From contig NC_063013.1 of the NCBI RefSeq assembly GCF_020509005.1, positions 6,820,001 to 6,884,000 on the forward strand: a stretch of 64,000 bases of DNA, written 5' to 3'. Below, piece by piece: positions 33,881 through 45,300 of this stretch. The notes beneath the pieces were generated by a model. It was given only the letters and a program-made list of their open reading frames with translations, was not told the origin of the DNA and did not search any database. This DNA is from Fulvia fulva (lineage: Eukaryota; Ascomycota; Dothideomycetes; Mycosphaerellales; Mycosphaerellaceae). How positions within the stretch are numbered: position 1 is the stretch's first letter; the number at the start of each line of letters is the position of its first letter. The position numbers were made by a program, and so were the translations under genes.

Positions 33881-34990
33881 CTCCGGACTAAATATTACGC
33901 GGATGTTACTAATTACTACTTCCTACTATATAGGGTTCCTCTTTCCTCTATAACGGTAGTATAATAAGGGCGTAGCCTTAGGAGGTTCTCGTAGTACCGT
34001 CTTCGGAGGATTAGTACTAGGCGCGAGTATAGGCTACTAGTCGGTACGTATACGACTAGAGCCTAGGCTTCCCCCGACTCGGTAGCCTTAAGCTCTACTA
34101 GTACGTCGCCGACCTAGATCGATACGTTCTTCGTGGCGTTATTAGCGTCGCTACTAGTCTTCTTATACTTCTTAAAGGGACACTTAGGCGACTAGACACC
34201 CTTATAGTCTATAGTCTTATATACGTAGTAGAATATATCCTCCTTAGGCTTAGCTACTTCTTCCTTAGTAAGATTACGGAAGGTATAACTATCGCGCTTA
34301 GCGGCTTTAAGATTATATTCCTTACGAATCTTCTCGTTATAGTAGATATACTTAGGCTTACCTTCGTTACTACCGCGACGGCCACTATTATTGCCGTTAC
34401 TATTACTACGACTACTATAATTACGGCCGCTACCGCCTCCGCCGGAACCCTTAATATCGTCTAATTTCAGTTCGATATCGCAAAGGTATTACTAAAGGGC
34501 TAGGAGGTTATTAAAGTGGTCGCGATATACTAGTACCTACTTTAACTTATCGTTTAGCTTGTCCTAGATATCGTCGATAAGTTCCTTATCTATCTTCTCT
34601 AGGTAGTACCCGTACTCTAGAAACTTAGTATAAAATACGTCAAATATACGATTACCTTAGGTATAGTTATTATAAGCCTTCTTATGCTTCTTAAGCTTAT
34701 AGTACTCGCCGTAAGAGTCGTTTAGTACTATTATTAACTTACGCTAACCGGTTAACTTCTTCTTATATAGCCGTAGGCAGGCGTTAGTATTACCGACGAC
34801 TAAGTTATTAAATACTACTAAGTATATTATAGATAATCGGCTATATAACTCTTCTATAGTTATATAGTCCTCTACTTTCTCCTTCTACTCTATAAATCCT
34901 AGTTCATCCTTATAATTAGGTATATTAGCTAAGAATATAGGAATCTTCCTCGTATTAAATAGGTATAGTATATATATATACGGAAGTTAA
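33881..34990 (-). pseudogene. Gag part of gypsy-2, continuing past LINE-A
   Basis: Sequence resumes exactly after the right target duplication of LINE-A. It reads on the minus strand as a basic, glycine/arginine-rich zinc-knuckle region (near 34330-34440) and a helical gag region (34450-34900). It is RIP-mutated. The expected 5' LTR matching 19547-19741 was not found to its right. Confidence 0.65.
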
Positions 34991-35388
34991 GATACGTAAT
35001 AAGGAAGAAGCAAGGACTAATAGAGTATACGAAGGTATATAGTAGAATAGTGTTTAGTACTAAAGGGGTCTCTACTATCAGTATAGAGACTACGTCTCTT
35101 ATACCTATATAGAGGGATCTTACTCTAGTCCTAGTTCTGTTTTACTACGCCTTATAGGTTTTACCTATATCTTATCCTACGACGGTAGTTCCTCCGACAG
35201 TCTCGTACTAACTAGCTAAGCGACTTTAGGTCCTCTAAGTCGCTCCTACTATTCGTACGGTATCTCGGTAGTATTACCGTACTATTGTCTCGACTAACTT
35301 AGTATATACTAAGTTAGTCTTAGTACCGTACGATATGCCTACTAACCTATATCCGTAACACTCCTACTTAGGTCGTAAGGTAAGGAAC
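34991..35388 (-). repeat. LTR-like terminus of an older minus copia (copia-3) with long palindrome
   Basis: It ends CCGTAACA at 35360, followed by CTCCTACTTAGG (35361 onward). That string corresponds to the complement of the copia polypurine tract, as next to the LTR at 47257. This suggests the 3' LTR of a minus copia whose interior begins at 35361 and is interrupted at 35389. The left limit is unknown. It contains the 28-nt palindrome at 35292-35319. Confidence 0.45.
35292..35319. repeat. Perfect 28-nt palindrome
   Basis: Half-site GACTAACTTAGTAT is followed directly by its reverse complement. A second, spaced inverted pair GTACGGTA/TACCGTAC lies at 35255-35262 and 35275-35282. It could form a cruciform or a hairpin in an LTR transcript. 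Confidence 0.9.
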
Positions 35389-35622
35389 TATTGAGAACAT
35401 ACAGGCCGTAGGACAACTATGTAGGTATAGGTGTGTCATGTGACTAGATCACGTGATTAGGGTTTGCTAGCCTATAGGCTAGCAAACATCCGGACACCTA
35501 GTATCTACCTACACTAATACCGGCGATACTATATATAGATACACGCTATCCTATTAGGTCCTTCTTCGTCTTTCGTGTGATCCGCTGTCTTCTACTACTA
35601 CGTAACTCGTACCTATTTAATA
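35389..35622 (+). repeat. 5' LTR of copia-1
   Basis: 234 bp; begins TATTGAGAACATACAGGCCG (TG changed to TA) and ends CTATTTAATA. It contains a conserved hairpin at 35462-35487. Confidence 0.9.
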
Positions 35623-35637
35623 GGTTATAAGCCCGGG
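35623..35637 (+). other. Primer-binding site of copia-1
   Basis: GGTTATAAGCCCGGG directly follows the LTR. Its complement, CCCGGGCTTATAACC, looks like a tRNA anticodon stem-loop with UAU in the loop (isoleucine type). Drosophila copia and yeast Ty5 are known to prime from an internal, anticodon-side tRNA region. The same string follows the LTR in the minus copia and in the remnant at 9447. Confidence 0.6.
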
Positions 35638-36126
35638 TTAGTAACTCGGTGTTTCACCCTCGACAAAGTCGTATTGGAGTTATTCCTCTTCAGAACAAAA
35701 GGAAGGCAGACTAGAGGCCGCACCCGCCTTGTACAGGAAGCTACAGCCGTGCTATAGGTATATATAAGACGTAAAAGAGCCTAGTAAGGCACTGTTAGAC
35801 TCCGAGTCAGGGAGCCTATACTAATACCTTAGACAAGTAGGCGAGCTTACTAAGAAGAGTCGCTCTCCGGACATCGCGTTCGTATCGACTAACTGTTCAT
35901 TCTAAGAGAGCCGTAGTGTCTCAGAAACCCCCTCTACTAAGAGAGTTACGCTACAGTGTCTTAGTACTAACATTATCCTTACGACCGACTTTCCTCGCTT
36001 TCTAGTGGACAGCCATTCTCTCCACTATCAGCCTCGCGTTCGGTTCACCTCCTATCGATCCAATCGCGTACGACCGAATACATCCTGTTACCTAAGGGCA
36101 GCCAACCTGTCCCTTAACTTATAAAA

Positions 36127-39100
36127 ATAGAGAACGAGACTAGGTTTATAAGAAAGAGAGCAGCACCTCTTCTGACAAGAGAGAACCACGAAACATAGTT
36201 CAAGCTAATAAGAATATACCTAGTATCAAAGCAGGTTGACTAGGTCCTCGAGGACATTATTACGGACATTCCCGCTACAACCCTAGCGACACCCTCTACA
36301 TTATCGGAGTCATCCCTTCCTTTAGATCAAGCGATAAGGAAGGCATCGTACAGACGGCATAATGCAACGGCCCTATATAAGATGTATATCTGTCTGTCGA
36401 CAGATAACCAAGAGATGACATACGAGATCCGGTATACGAAGGAGTTGTAGGAATGGGCTGAAGCTAAATATAAGAGAAGACTTCTCGCTACTGGAAGAAG
36501 TTTGCTTCAGCAATACACCAATTTCGTGATGACAGAGGACCAGTCAATAGATGACGCCTAGTAGGAGCTTAGCTTAATTGCAAGGAGGGCTGTTTCAATC
36601 TCGCCTTAGTTCCAAGACATCAAGACTAAGGACAGAAAGATCTAGCAACTCTTAGTAGCTCTGCTAGACTCATTTGGCTCAATTCGCGATGCAATTGATG
36701 CCTAGGTGAATCTCTCACTACAAGACATTCTTGCAATTCTTAGGGAGAAGCAAGAATCAATGATTCATTAAGGGACAGCTATGTTCGCTAAGAAGGGTTC
36801 CTAGGGCAAGCTCACGTGCCATCTCTACGGTAGTGACCATTTTATGAGCAAGTGCCCACACCTTTCTATAGCTCAGCAGGCTGTTAGGAACAAGGACAAA
36901 CTAGCTAGGGTTACCTACCCTGCTAAGAGACAACCGTCACCACCTCGTAGGAGGTCATTATTACCAAACCTTCGTGATGTCCTCAAGGTGATAACGGACC
37001 TTACAAAGCAGATAAAGGAGAGCCGTAAGCCAAAGGCCTCCTCTAGTAAGCCTGCAAGGGCCTATACGACCTAGGAAGACGCATTAGACCCTGAGATACT
37101 ATCAGAAGATGATGATGTTGATGAGGTTGCCCATTCCACTGTGGAAGCCAAAGGCAAGTACCCCTCGTCCGAGTGGTTGCTTGACTCTTGTGCATCATCA
37201 CATATGACTGACCAAGATTCACTATTCAGGACACTGAAGCCTCTTCAAAAGAGGAAGTGGATCAAGGTTGGGGGTGGCTATCTACAAGCTACACATATGG
37301 GAAGTGCAGTAATGGGTGGTCCTTCTGGAAAGCAAATTGTCTTAGAAAATGTCCTGTTTGTTCCTGGCCTTAGAGTTAGTCTTGTTTCGTGGAATCAGTT
37401 CAGCCAACAGTTTGCTGTCCAACCACCCAGTTTCACCCTAAAATCCTTGTCTGGTAAACCCGTTGTCCAGACCAAACTTCGAGGAGGAGTACCGTTTATC
37501 CACTCGATCTCGGAAATTCTTGAGCCACAGCATGCTGGCATACTCTCTCAAGAACGTGACGGTACCGCTATGGCTAACACTGAGTCCGAAGATCAGTAGG
37601 AGCTATGGCATAGAAGATGTGCACACCTTGGCAAGGGACTGCTAAGAAACCTGCATAGAGTCACTGACAAGAAAGATCCCATTCCTGTTCCTTCTGAACA
37701 CCAGAATTGCAAGGTCTGCTCCCTTGCAAACATGAGGAATTTCAAAGGACCTGCCACAGAGAGGAAAGGGGAGAGGCTGGCCCTCATCTCCATTGACATC
37801 TGTGGGCCTTTTCAGGGCGCAGTCTCTAGGCTAGGATACAAATATTGGCTTGAGATTGTAGACAACTTCTCTAGGAAGAAGTGGGTAATCCCTTTGAAGG
37901 CCAGGAGCGACGCTCCTGCAGCCCTACGGGATTGGAAGGTCCAGGCAGAACGGCAGTCAAGGTGCTTTCTGTCTGCGATCCGCAGTGATGGTGCAAAGGA
38001 AATTCTCGCCTTGCTAAAAGAGTGGGAGAAGGAGTTTGGCACTCAGATGGACACAACTGATGCCTACAACTCTCTTCAAAATGGACCTGTGGAAAGGTCA
38101 ATTCAAGCCTCTGAGAACACAGTCCGGGCTATGCTTGAAGACTCTGGCATGCCAGTTGAGTTCTGGCCAGAAGCTTTGTAAGCACAGACTGTGATCAGAA
38201 ACAGACTGCCTAATGGTCCGATCATTGATGGTATTGCTCTTTCACCAGAAGAAGCCTTTACTGGCCAAGTACCGTCAGTCGACCATTTCCGCGTCTGGGG
38301 ATGCAAAGCTGTGGTCTATGTAGACCCAAGAGCCCAACCTCAAGGCTTGAGGAGAGACAAGTTGATGAACCGAGGAAAAGAAGCCGTGTTTGTGGGCTAC
38401 TCAGAAAACACCACAAAACAATGGCTGTTCTGGGATCCCGACATGAAAGCAATAAAAGCGTATAGTCACGTCGACTGGTTTGAGAATGAGAAGGGGGGAG
38501 ATATGGATCTTGGTATCACCTTCACTAACCAGCCGAGTCGAGCGCCACAGCGCAATCCTGTTGGGAGGAAGCCCTTTGGGGCGAAATTTTCCGATAGGGG
38601 ATTATCAGAGACACCGTTACGAAGGCCAGGAGAAAATATTGAGGCGGTTTCAACACTGTCGAAGGCCGATAACGGTGGATCTATACAGAACCTACCCAAG
38701 TCATCAACACCACAGCAACCGCTGTTTGTGCAACTTCCCCCTCCCCCAAAGGACATTGGGGAATACCAGAAGTTTGGAGATCAGGGTACTCCAATGAAAG
38801 AAAAAGAAGATGTCGTTCAGTTCGACCCATCCGAACACCCAGCGCCACCTCAGGTTGCAGGCAACAAGAGGTCAAGGGGGGACGGAGATGATAACTCTGA
38901 AGAGCATGAGGCTAAACACCATAAGGCTCTTATCGCCCAGATGTTCCATCTAGACCCTACAATGAGCTGGGTAGAGGAGATTCTGAACGACGTGGAAGAA
39001 CATGCATTTGCTGCTGTTGGGCAGGCCATAGCCTATCAGCAGGAAGTGCCAATCCCAAAGTCCTATAAGGCAGCCGTAGGAGACCCCGAATGGGGACATA

Positions 39101-40647
39101 TGTGGAGAGAGGCAATCGAGAACGAACTTATTGCCTTAGCAAGCAACAACACCTGGGAAGCAGTTGTACCGCCAAAGGGTGCGAATCTAATTACTTCTAG
39201 GTGGGTCTTTGATGTGAAAAGAATGATTAGTGGAGCCATTGAGAAGTTCAAGGCAAGACTAGTTGCAAGAGGGTTTTCACAGAAATATGGGGTTGACTTC
39301 GAAGAGACCTTTGCACCTACTGTTAGACATGATACTCTCCGAGTATTAATGGCAGTAGTATGTGAGAGAGATCTCGAGATGCACCTAGTGGATGTGAATA
39401 ATGCTTTTACCCAAAGCAGCCTTCTTGAAGACATCTATATGATCCCACCCCCAGGAGTTGAAGCACCTCCAAACATGGTGTTCAAGGTCCTACGAAGCCT
39501 TTATGGGCTTAAGCAAGCAGCTAGAGACTGGAACAAGCTCTGTGTTGCGAAGCTAGAGAAGATTGGATTTACCCAGTCCCAGGTAGATCCATGCCTACTT
39601 ATCTATACGGATAGAGACCTTATGGTCCTTACCCATGTGGATGACATACCCATTGCAGCTCCGAAGCTGTCAGATGTTCAGTGGTTTAAGGCTGAGCTTG
39701 GAAAAGTGTTTAAGATTAAAGATCTTGGTGAACCTACGAAGATCCTTGGAATGAGGATTACAAGAGACAGGTCCCAAGGCACTTTGAAGCTTGATCAAGG
39801 ACACTATGTCCACGCTAACTTAGCCAAGATGAACATGGCTAGAGAGAAGGCTACGCCAACCCACTCACCTATAGAGAGCTACGAGCATTTAGTGCCTACG
39901 GCACCTATGGATGAGAGGTGCAACAAACAGGATTACCAGAGCCACAATGGTACCTGGATGTGGCCAATGACAATGACAAGGCCAGACTTAGCATTCCCCC
40001 TTGGAAGAATTAGCTCATTTGTTGCTGATCCCTCGCAGCAGCATATGAAGGCTTTGAAGAAGCTCTCCCGATACCTGCGGTCGTACCCAGACCTAGGTCT
40101 TATGTATAGAAAGGGAGGGGGCAATCTCCAGGGATACTCGGACTCTGACTACGCTATGGACAAAGTGGATAGAGTCTCAATTCTGGGATACGTGTGGTTC
40201 CTTTGTGGATCACCTGTGTCCTGGATGAGTAGGAAGCAGAAGTCTGTTGCAACATCAACAATGGAAGCTGAGTTCATGGCTATGAACGCAGCCGCAAAGC
40301 AGTCACAATTTCTTGCTGCTGTCCTCAGGGAAATGGGGTGCCCAGAACTGGTAGGAAAGAGCTCTTTCCAGCCGAGTGTAAGGGCAAGCAAGGGCACTGT
40401 TGACGAGCTAAGGCCAGTCAAGCTCATGGGTGACAACCAAGCCGCTTTGACACTTGTCAAAGATGCCCATGTGCATGAAAGGTCAAAGCATATTGATGTT
40501 GCATATAACTATGTCAGACATCTCTGGTGGCAGAAGAAGATTGCAGTGGACTACTGCCATACAAAGGACATGGCTGCTGATGGGTTAACAAAGCCCCTCA
40601 ATGGCCAGCAGTTCCAAAACTTTGTAAGGCAGCTCCAGCTTGCGTAA
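36127..40647 (+). pseudogene. Gag-pol polyprotein of copia-1 (PR-INT-RT-RNase H)
   Basis: A single frame of about 1506 codons. The presumed start is now ATA at 36127, where the inverted copy has ATG. Gag (to ~37070) has about ten TAG/TAA stops and a zinc knuckle CHLYGSDHFMSKC with its second Cys now Tyr (~36820-36860). Pol has only three stops (37072-37074, 37597-37599, 38179-38181). Visible domains: protease DSCASSHM (~37180); integrase with an HHCC region near 37610-37730, SIDICGPF (Asp), IRSDGAKE (Asp) and NGPVERSIQ (Glu); RT with ITSRWVFDVKR, VARGFSQKYGVDF, YGLKQAARDW and active site HVDD (~39633-39644) in place of the usual YVDD; RNase H with YSDSDYA, STMEAEFMA and KHIDVAYNYVR. The last 818 codons (38191-40647) are fully open. 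The element encodes all enzymes needed for copy-and-paste transposition, but this copy is inactive. Confidence 0.9.
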
Positions 40648-40682
40648 AGGGATTGTAGGAGACCATGTGGCCTGAGTGGGAG

Positions 40683-40917
40683 TGTTGAGAACATACAGGC
40701 CGCAGGACAAGCATGTAGGTGTGGGTGTGTCATGTGATAGATCACGTGACTAGGGTTTGCCAGCCCCTATAGGCTGGCAAACATCCGGACACCTAGCATC
40801 TACCTACACCAACACCGGCGATACTGTATGTAGATACACGCTATCCCATTGGGTCCTTCTTCGTCTTTGGTGTGATCCGCCGTCTTCCACTGCTGCGCAA
40901 CTCGTACCTGTTTAACA
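40683..40917 (+). repeat. 3' LTR of copia-1
   Basis: 235 bp; begins TGTTGAGAACATACAGGCCG and ends CTGTTTAACA. Unlike the 5' LTR it keeps its CpA/TpG sites. Hairpin at 40755-40782 (arm GTTTGCCAGCC, 11 bp). Confidence 0.92.
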
Positions 40918-41055
40918 GGTACGAATGTCTCTTCGAAGTTAACGCCGAACTTCTATAAAAACCCTCTTACGACAAGTCTTGCCTTAAACTTTTCGATTGC
41001 TCCGCTAAAAAGTCTCTTTACGTCTAAGACCTACTTAGAGGTAACTATATTCGTC
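40918..41055 (-). pseudogene. RT fragment of older minus copia-3 (left of the young LINE)
   Basis: Aligns with the minus copia around 48625-48770 (shared GTCTCTTCGAAGT, TATAAAAACCCTCTTA and AGTCTTGCCTT), i.e. the start of the copia RT read on the minus strand. It is continued at 45985 after the young LINE, which proves the LINE is an insertion. Confidence 0.75.
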
Positions 41056-41136
41056 GGCACACACGCTATATACCGAGTATGATATACCTACTTATATAGC
41101 TTACGGATACACGCGGCAGAAAAACGGCGTGACACG

Positions 41137-42396
41137 ATGATAGCGATCGCAGGAAACGACCAGGAGCAGGAGAGTAACGAGTGGAAGGAGGTCTGCAGGA
41201 AGGCAGAAACAATGGCAATGGCAGGAGATGGCGAGCACCCAGAAAGAGCACTTAAGGGGATGATTTTGGAGCTCCTTGGAGGGCTAAAGGCACTAAGGAG
41301 CCAAACAGGACAGATCATTAACAGGACAGTAGCAGCAGCAGCAAAGAAGAGGACACAGGAAGGCCAGAAACTAAGCCAACCAACCTGGGCAGCAGTTGCA
41401 TCCCAAAACCCTCCCCCCCAGAAAACAGCTATCAAGGTCTACATTTCCGACTAGCAAGAGCAGAAAGAGATTGAGGGCCTGTCAGGCAAGGAGATCATAC
41501 AGAAGATTGGGATACAAGGCATCATTGGAGCCAGGAAAGAGAAGGGTGGTGTCCTTAAGCTGTTCACAGCACAGGAGCAAGACAGGAAGAGGCTAGAGAC
41601 ACAGAAGGAGTGGACAGTCAAACTAGGCAAGACGGCTAAGGTCTCACACCAACAAAATATGGTTATTGCCCATAGGATGACCACAAAGTTTGACATTGAA
41701 GGAGACCTTAAGAGGCTGCAGGACCAGAACCAGGCTGTATGCCCAGGGCTACAGATCACAAAAGCAGCATGGGTCAACAGAAAGACAAAGGACACAAAGA
41801 GAGAGTCTTCTCTAGTGCTCTGGATAGGCACTGTAGAACAGGCAAACACCGTGCTTGACAAGGGCATCTTCTGGGAATGCGAAAGAATGAACACAGAAAT
41901 CCATAGAAGCACCCACAGACTACTGCAATGTTTCAAGTGCCAACAGTATGGTCATATCTCTACTAGATGCCCAAGCCAAAAGGACACTTGTTCCCACTGT
42001 GCTGGTAGCCACAAAGTACAGAATTGCACAGCCCCAAAGAGTGAAGCCAGATGTGCATGCTGTGGAAAGAAACACCCTTCCTGGTCCCAAGACTGCACAG
42101 CTAGGATTGAGGCAAAGAGGAGGGCAAGAGAAGCCAGGATCAACACCCCTATCAGATTCCAGACAGGGACAATCACCCAAGAACCCCTAAGGACTGTCTA
42201 CAACCCTCTGAAAAGAGGCAGAACAGAAGAGACCACACAGGCCCAAGGCCACCCTGCTATGGGTAGACCAAAATCAATTATGGTTGCAGGAAGAGACCCG
42301 TCACAAAGCAGGCTCAACCTTACCACAATCCCAAATAGCAGCCAGCAGCAGGAAGCACGAGAAGACCAGCAGGAGACCAGCATGGATGAGTCATGA
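41137..42396 (+). pseudogene. LINE-C ORF1: nucleic-acid-binding protein (one TAG)
   Basis: 419 codons, one in-frame TAG at 41452-41454, otherwise open. The C-terminal half carries three zinc knuckles: CFKCQQYGHISTRC, CSHCAGSHKVQNC and CACCGKKHPSWSQDC. This is the standard ORF1 organisation of Tad1/I-type LINEs, where the protein coats the element RNA. The N-terminal third is rich in Glu/Gln/Lys, with an AAAAKKRTQEGQK stretch. The stop is explained by CAG to TAG. The TGA terminator overlaps the ATG of ORF2 (ATGA at 42393-42396), which suggests termination-reinitiation coupling. Confidence 0.9.
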
Positions 42397-45300
42397 TTGA
42401 GACACCTAATCTTACCACTATCCAGTACAACGTCAACAAAAGCCAGCACAAGGTCCAGAGAAGCTTTCTCCAAGCACTGGACCCAAAGAAACACCTAGTT
42501 ATTGCAGTCCAGGAACCTTGGATCAACAGCAAATCTAACAGACCATCTACTGCTAACGACCCAAGGTATCACACACTCCTAGCCAAACAAGGCACCCCTA
42601 GAACATGCATGTACATCAGCAAAGAGATGGCAACAGACAGCTGGGAACAAATCCAACAGGAAGGGGGAGACATCACCTCAGTCAGACTCAACACTAACCA
42701 AGGCAGTATCCACATCCACAGTGTATACAACCCACCCCCCAGCTCTAGAAGCAGCACCCAGCTGGGCACACTACAACAGCTGCCAGACATCCTGCAGAGT
42801 GACTCCCAACACATCGTGCTGGGAGACTTCAACTTGCACCATCCTACATGGGGATCAGACTTTGCACCTGCCCATCACTTCCTAGCTAACAGACTCCTCT
42901 CCACTACCCAAAGCAACAACATGCACCTAGTTACCCCAAAGGGCCTAACTACCTGGTCACAGAGAGCAAGCTCAAGCACCATTGACCTGTGCTTTGCATC
43001 ACATGACCTGCAGCAGAAGGTCACCAGATGCTGGGTTAACCAGGACTTGGAGTCCTCATCAGATCACCTCCCAATTCAGGTGGAGTTTGAAACACAGACA
43101 CAGCAGGAAGGAGACCTAGAACCTCAGCTGGCCTAGAAGGCAGCCAACTGGGAACAGATCAGACAAGACCTAGAACAGAAGCTAGCTGGACTAGAGACCA
43201 GGAGACTGGAAACAGCCTTAGACATAGACCAAGCAGTGGCAGAACTGGTTAGAACAATGCAGGAAACTGCAGCAGCCTACACTAGAGAAAAGAAACAGTC
43301 ACTGTACTAGAAGCCATTCTGGACAAAGGAATGCTCAGAGAAGGTCAAGGCAGCCAGGCAGGCCAGGAGAGCCCTTACCCAGAGTCACTCCCAGGAAGCA
43401 TGGGACAGATACAACCAGGCAACCAGAGACAAGAAGGCCCAGATCAAGAGGGACAAGATGCTGGAGTGGAGGTCAACAGTTGGATCCATTACCCAGAATC
43501 CTGAGAAGATGTGGAAACTAGCAAAGTGGGCAAGACAACCCACACAGGACAGAAACATGCTGCCCCAGTTTCCAAACATTGAAGACCAGGAAGGAGTAAT
43601 CCAACACACTCTCCCAGGAAAGGCACAGGCATTGGGGAAACATTTCTTTGGCACACAGGTAGAAGCTGACCTGCAGGATCTGGAGGGCAGTGTGTATCCA
43701 ACACCACTAGAGCAATCCTGCACAGTGGGAGAGGGAGAGATCAAGAGCATCATTAAGACACTCTCAGGAAACAAGGCCCTAGGACCAGATGGGATTCCAA
43801 ACTTGTTCATCAAGACATGCAAGGACCAGATCTCCCCTGCACTGTCAAACATCTTTTCACAGTGCATGGCCCAAGGACACTGCCCTAAACACTTCAAGGA
43901 GTCACTGACTGTGGTCTTGAGAAAACCACAGAAAGAGGACTACACAAAGCTAAAGGCATACAGACCTATTGCCTTGCTCAACACACTAGGCAAACTCCTG
44001 GAAAAGATCATAGCAGAAAGGCTGACAAACCTAGCTGAAGAACATGGAATCCTTCCTGAAGAACAGATGGGAGGCAGGAAACAAAGATCAACACTAACAG
44101 CTGTGGAACTTATCACAGAGCAGATCAAGACCCTATGGCACTTTGGGAACAACAAAGCAGCCACACTCCTCTCACTAGACATATCAGGAGCCTTTAACAA
44201 TGTCTCACACCAGAGGCTGATCCACATCCTGAAACAGAAGGCTATCCCCAACTGGACAGTCCAGTTTATCCAGTCCTTCCTCAGAGGCAGAACCACAAGA
44301 CTAAGACTGGGCAGATACAAATCTGACAGCATGCCTACAGAGACAGGAATCCCACAGGGATCAACAATGTCTCCAATCCTGTTTCTCCTCTTTATGGCAG
44401 ACCTGCTAGCAAAGCTAAACTCCAGAAACACATCAGCCTCAGGGTTTGTAGATGACACAAACATCCTAGCCTGGTCAGACAGCACAGAAGAGAACTGCAG
44501 AATCTTGCAGAAGAAACACAAGGAATGTGAGGAATGGGCCAGGAAACATGGAGCCAGATTTGCCCCAGAGAAGTATCAACTCATCCACTTCAGTAGAGCC
44601 AGAAACAGACACAATATGCAAGCCCCAATCACTATTCAGGGACACACAACAGAACCCTCAAGTGAATTAAGGGTGCTAGGAATATGGATGGATCCAAAGC
44701 TCAGCTGGGGACCACAGGTCAAGAAAGCACAGGCAAGAGCAGACAACAACAGGCAATCAATTGACAGGCTTACAGCCTCCACATAGGGAGCCACATTTGC
44801 GAAAGCAAAGGTTATGTACAAGGCCATTGTGAAGCCAGCCATGCTATATGGAGCCCAGATCTGGTCAGCCCAAGACAAGATCCCAAAGAGAATTGCAGAT
44901 CCCATCAGCAGAGCCCAAGCCTCCTGTCTGAAAAAGGTGCTTGGAGCATACAAGTCAACTCTAACAAGGGTGGTCGAAATGGAGTCTGGCTCCCCACCAG
45001 CCAAGCTCTACCTTCAAGGGTTGAGATACCAGTATGCAGGAAAGACGTCTGCATACCCAGCCCAGCTAGTAATCCAGAAGGCAGTCAACAAAATCAGGAG
45101 CCAGTGCACAAGAAGGCACAGACAAGCAAGACCCAATCCAGCCCCACAGAAGCAGCAGGACCTGCAGAAGTTCAAAGAACTAACAGAACAGCTGCACCTA
45201 GCCCAGCAGGAACAGGACAGAAGGGCTCAAGGGAGAGGATCAGCAGCCAGCCAAGGGAAGAAGCAACAGTCTCTAGCTGAAAGGATGGCAGGACTCCTCT

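Larger units (their letters stand above)
35389..40917 (+). mobile_element. Ty1/copia retrotransposon (copia-1), largest pol frame nearly open
   Basis: 5' LTR 35389-35622 and 3' LTR 40683-40917, 5529 bp in total. Gag, protease, integrase, RT and RNase H follow in copia order. The polypurine-rich GAGTGGGAG precedes the 3' LTR. Flanking 5-mers GGAAC (left) and GGTAC (right) differ. The 5' LTR and gag carry many RIP changes, whereas the 3' half and the 3' LTR are nearly clean. Confidence 0.93.

Noticed and set aside
19547..35360. Pairing the gypsy-2 left LTR with the LTR-like end at 35360
   Set aside because: Both end CCGTAACA, but the remaining sequence shows no alignment; the right one is next to a copia-type polypurine complement.
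35384..40922. 5-bp target duplication for copia-1 (GGAAC/GGTAC)
   Set aside because: Only four of five bases match, and the outer flanks are not contiguous parts of one sequence.
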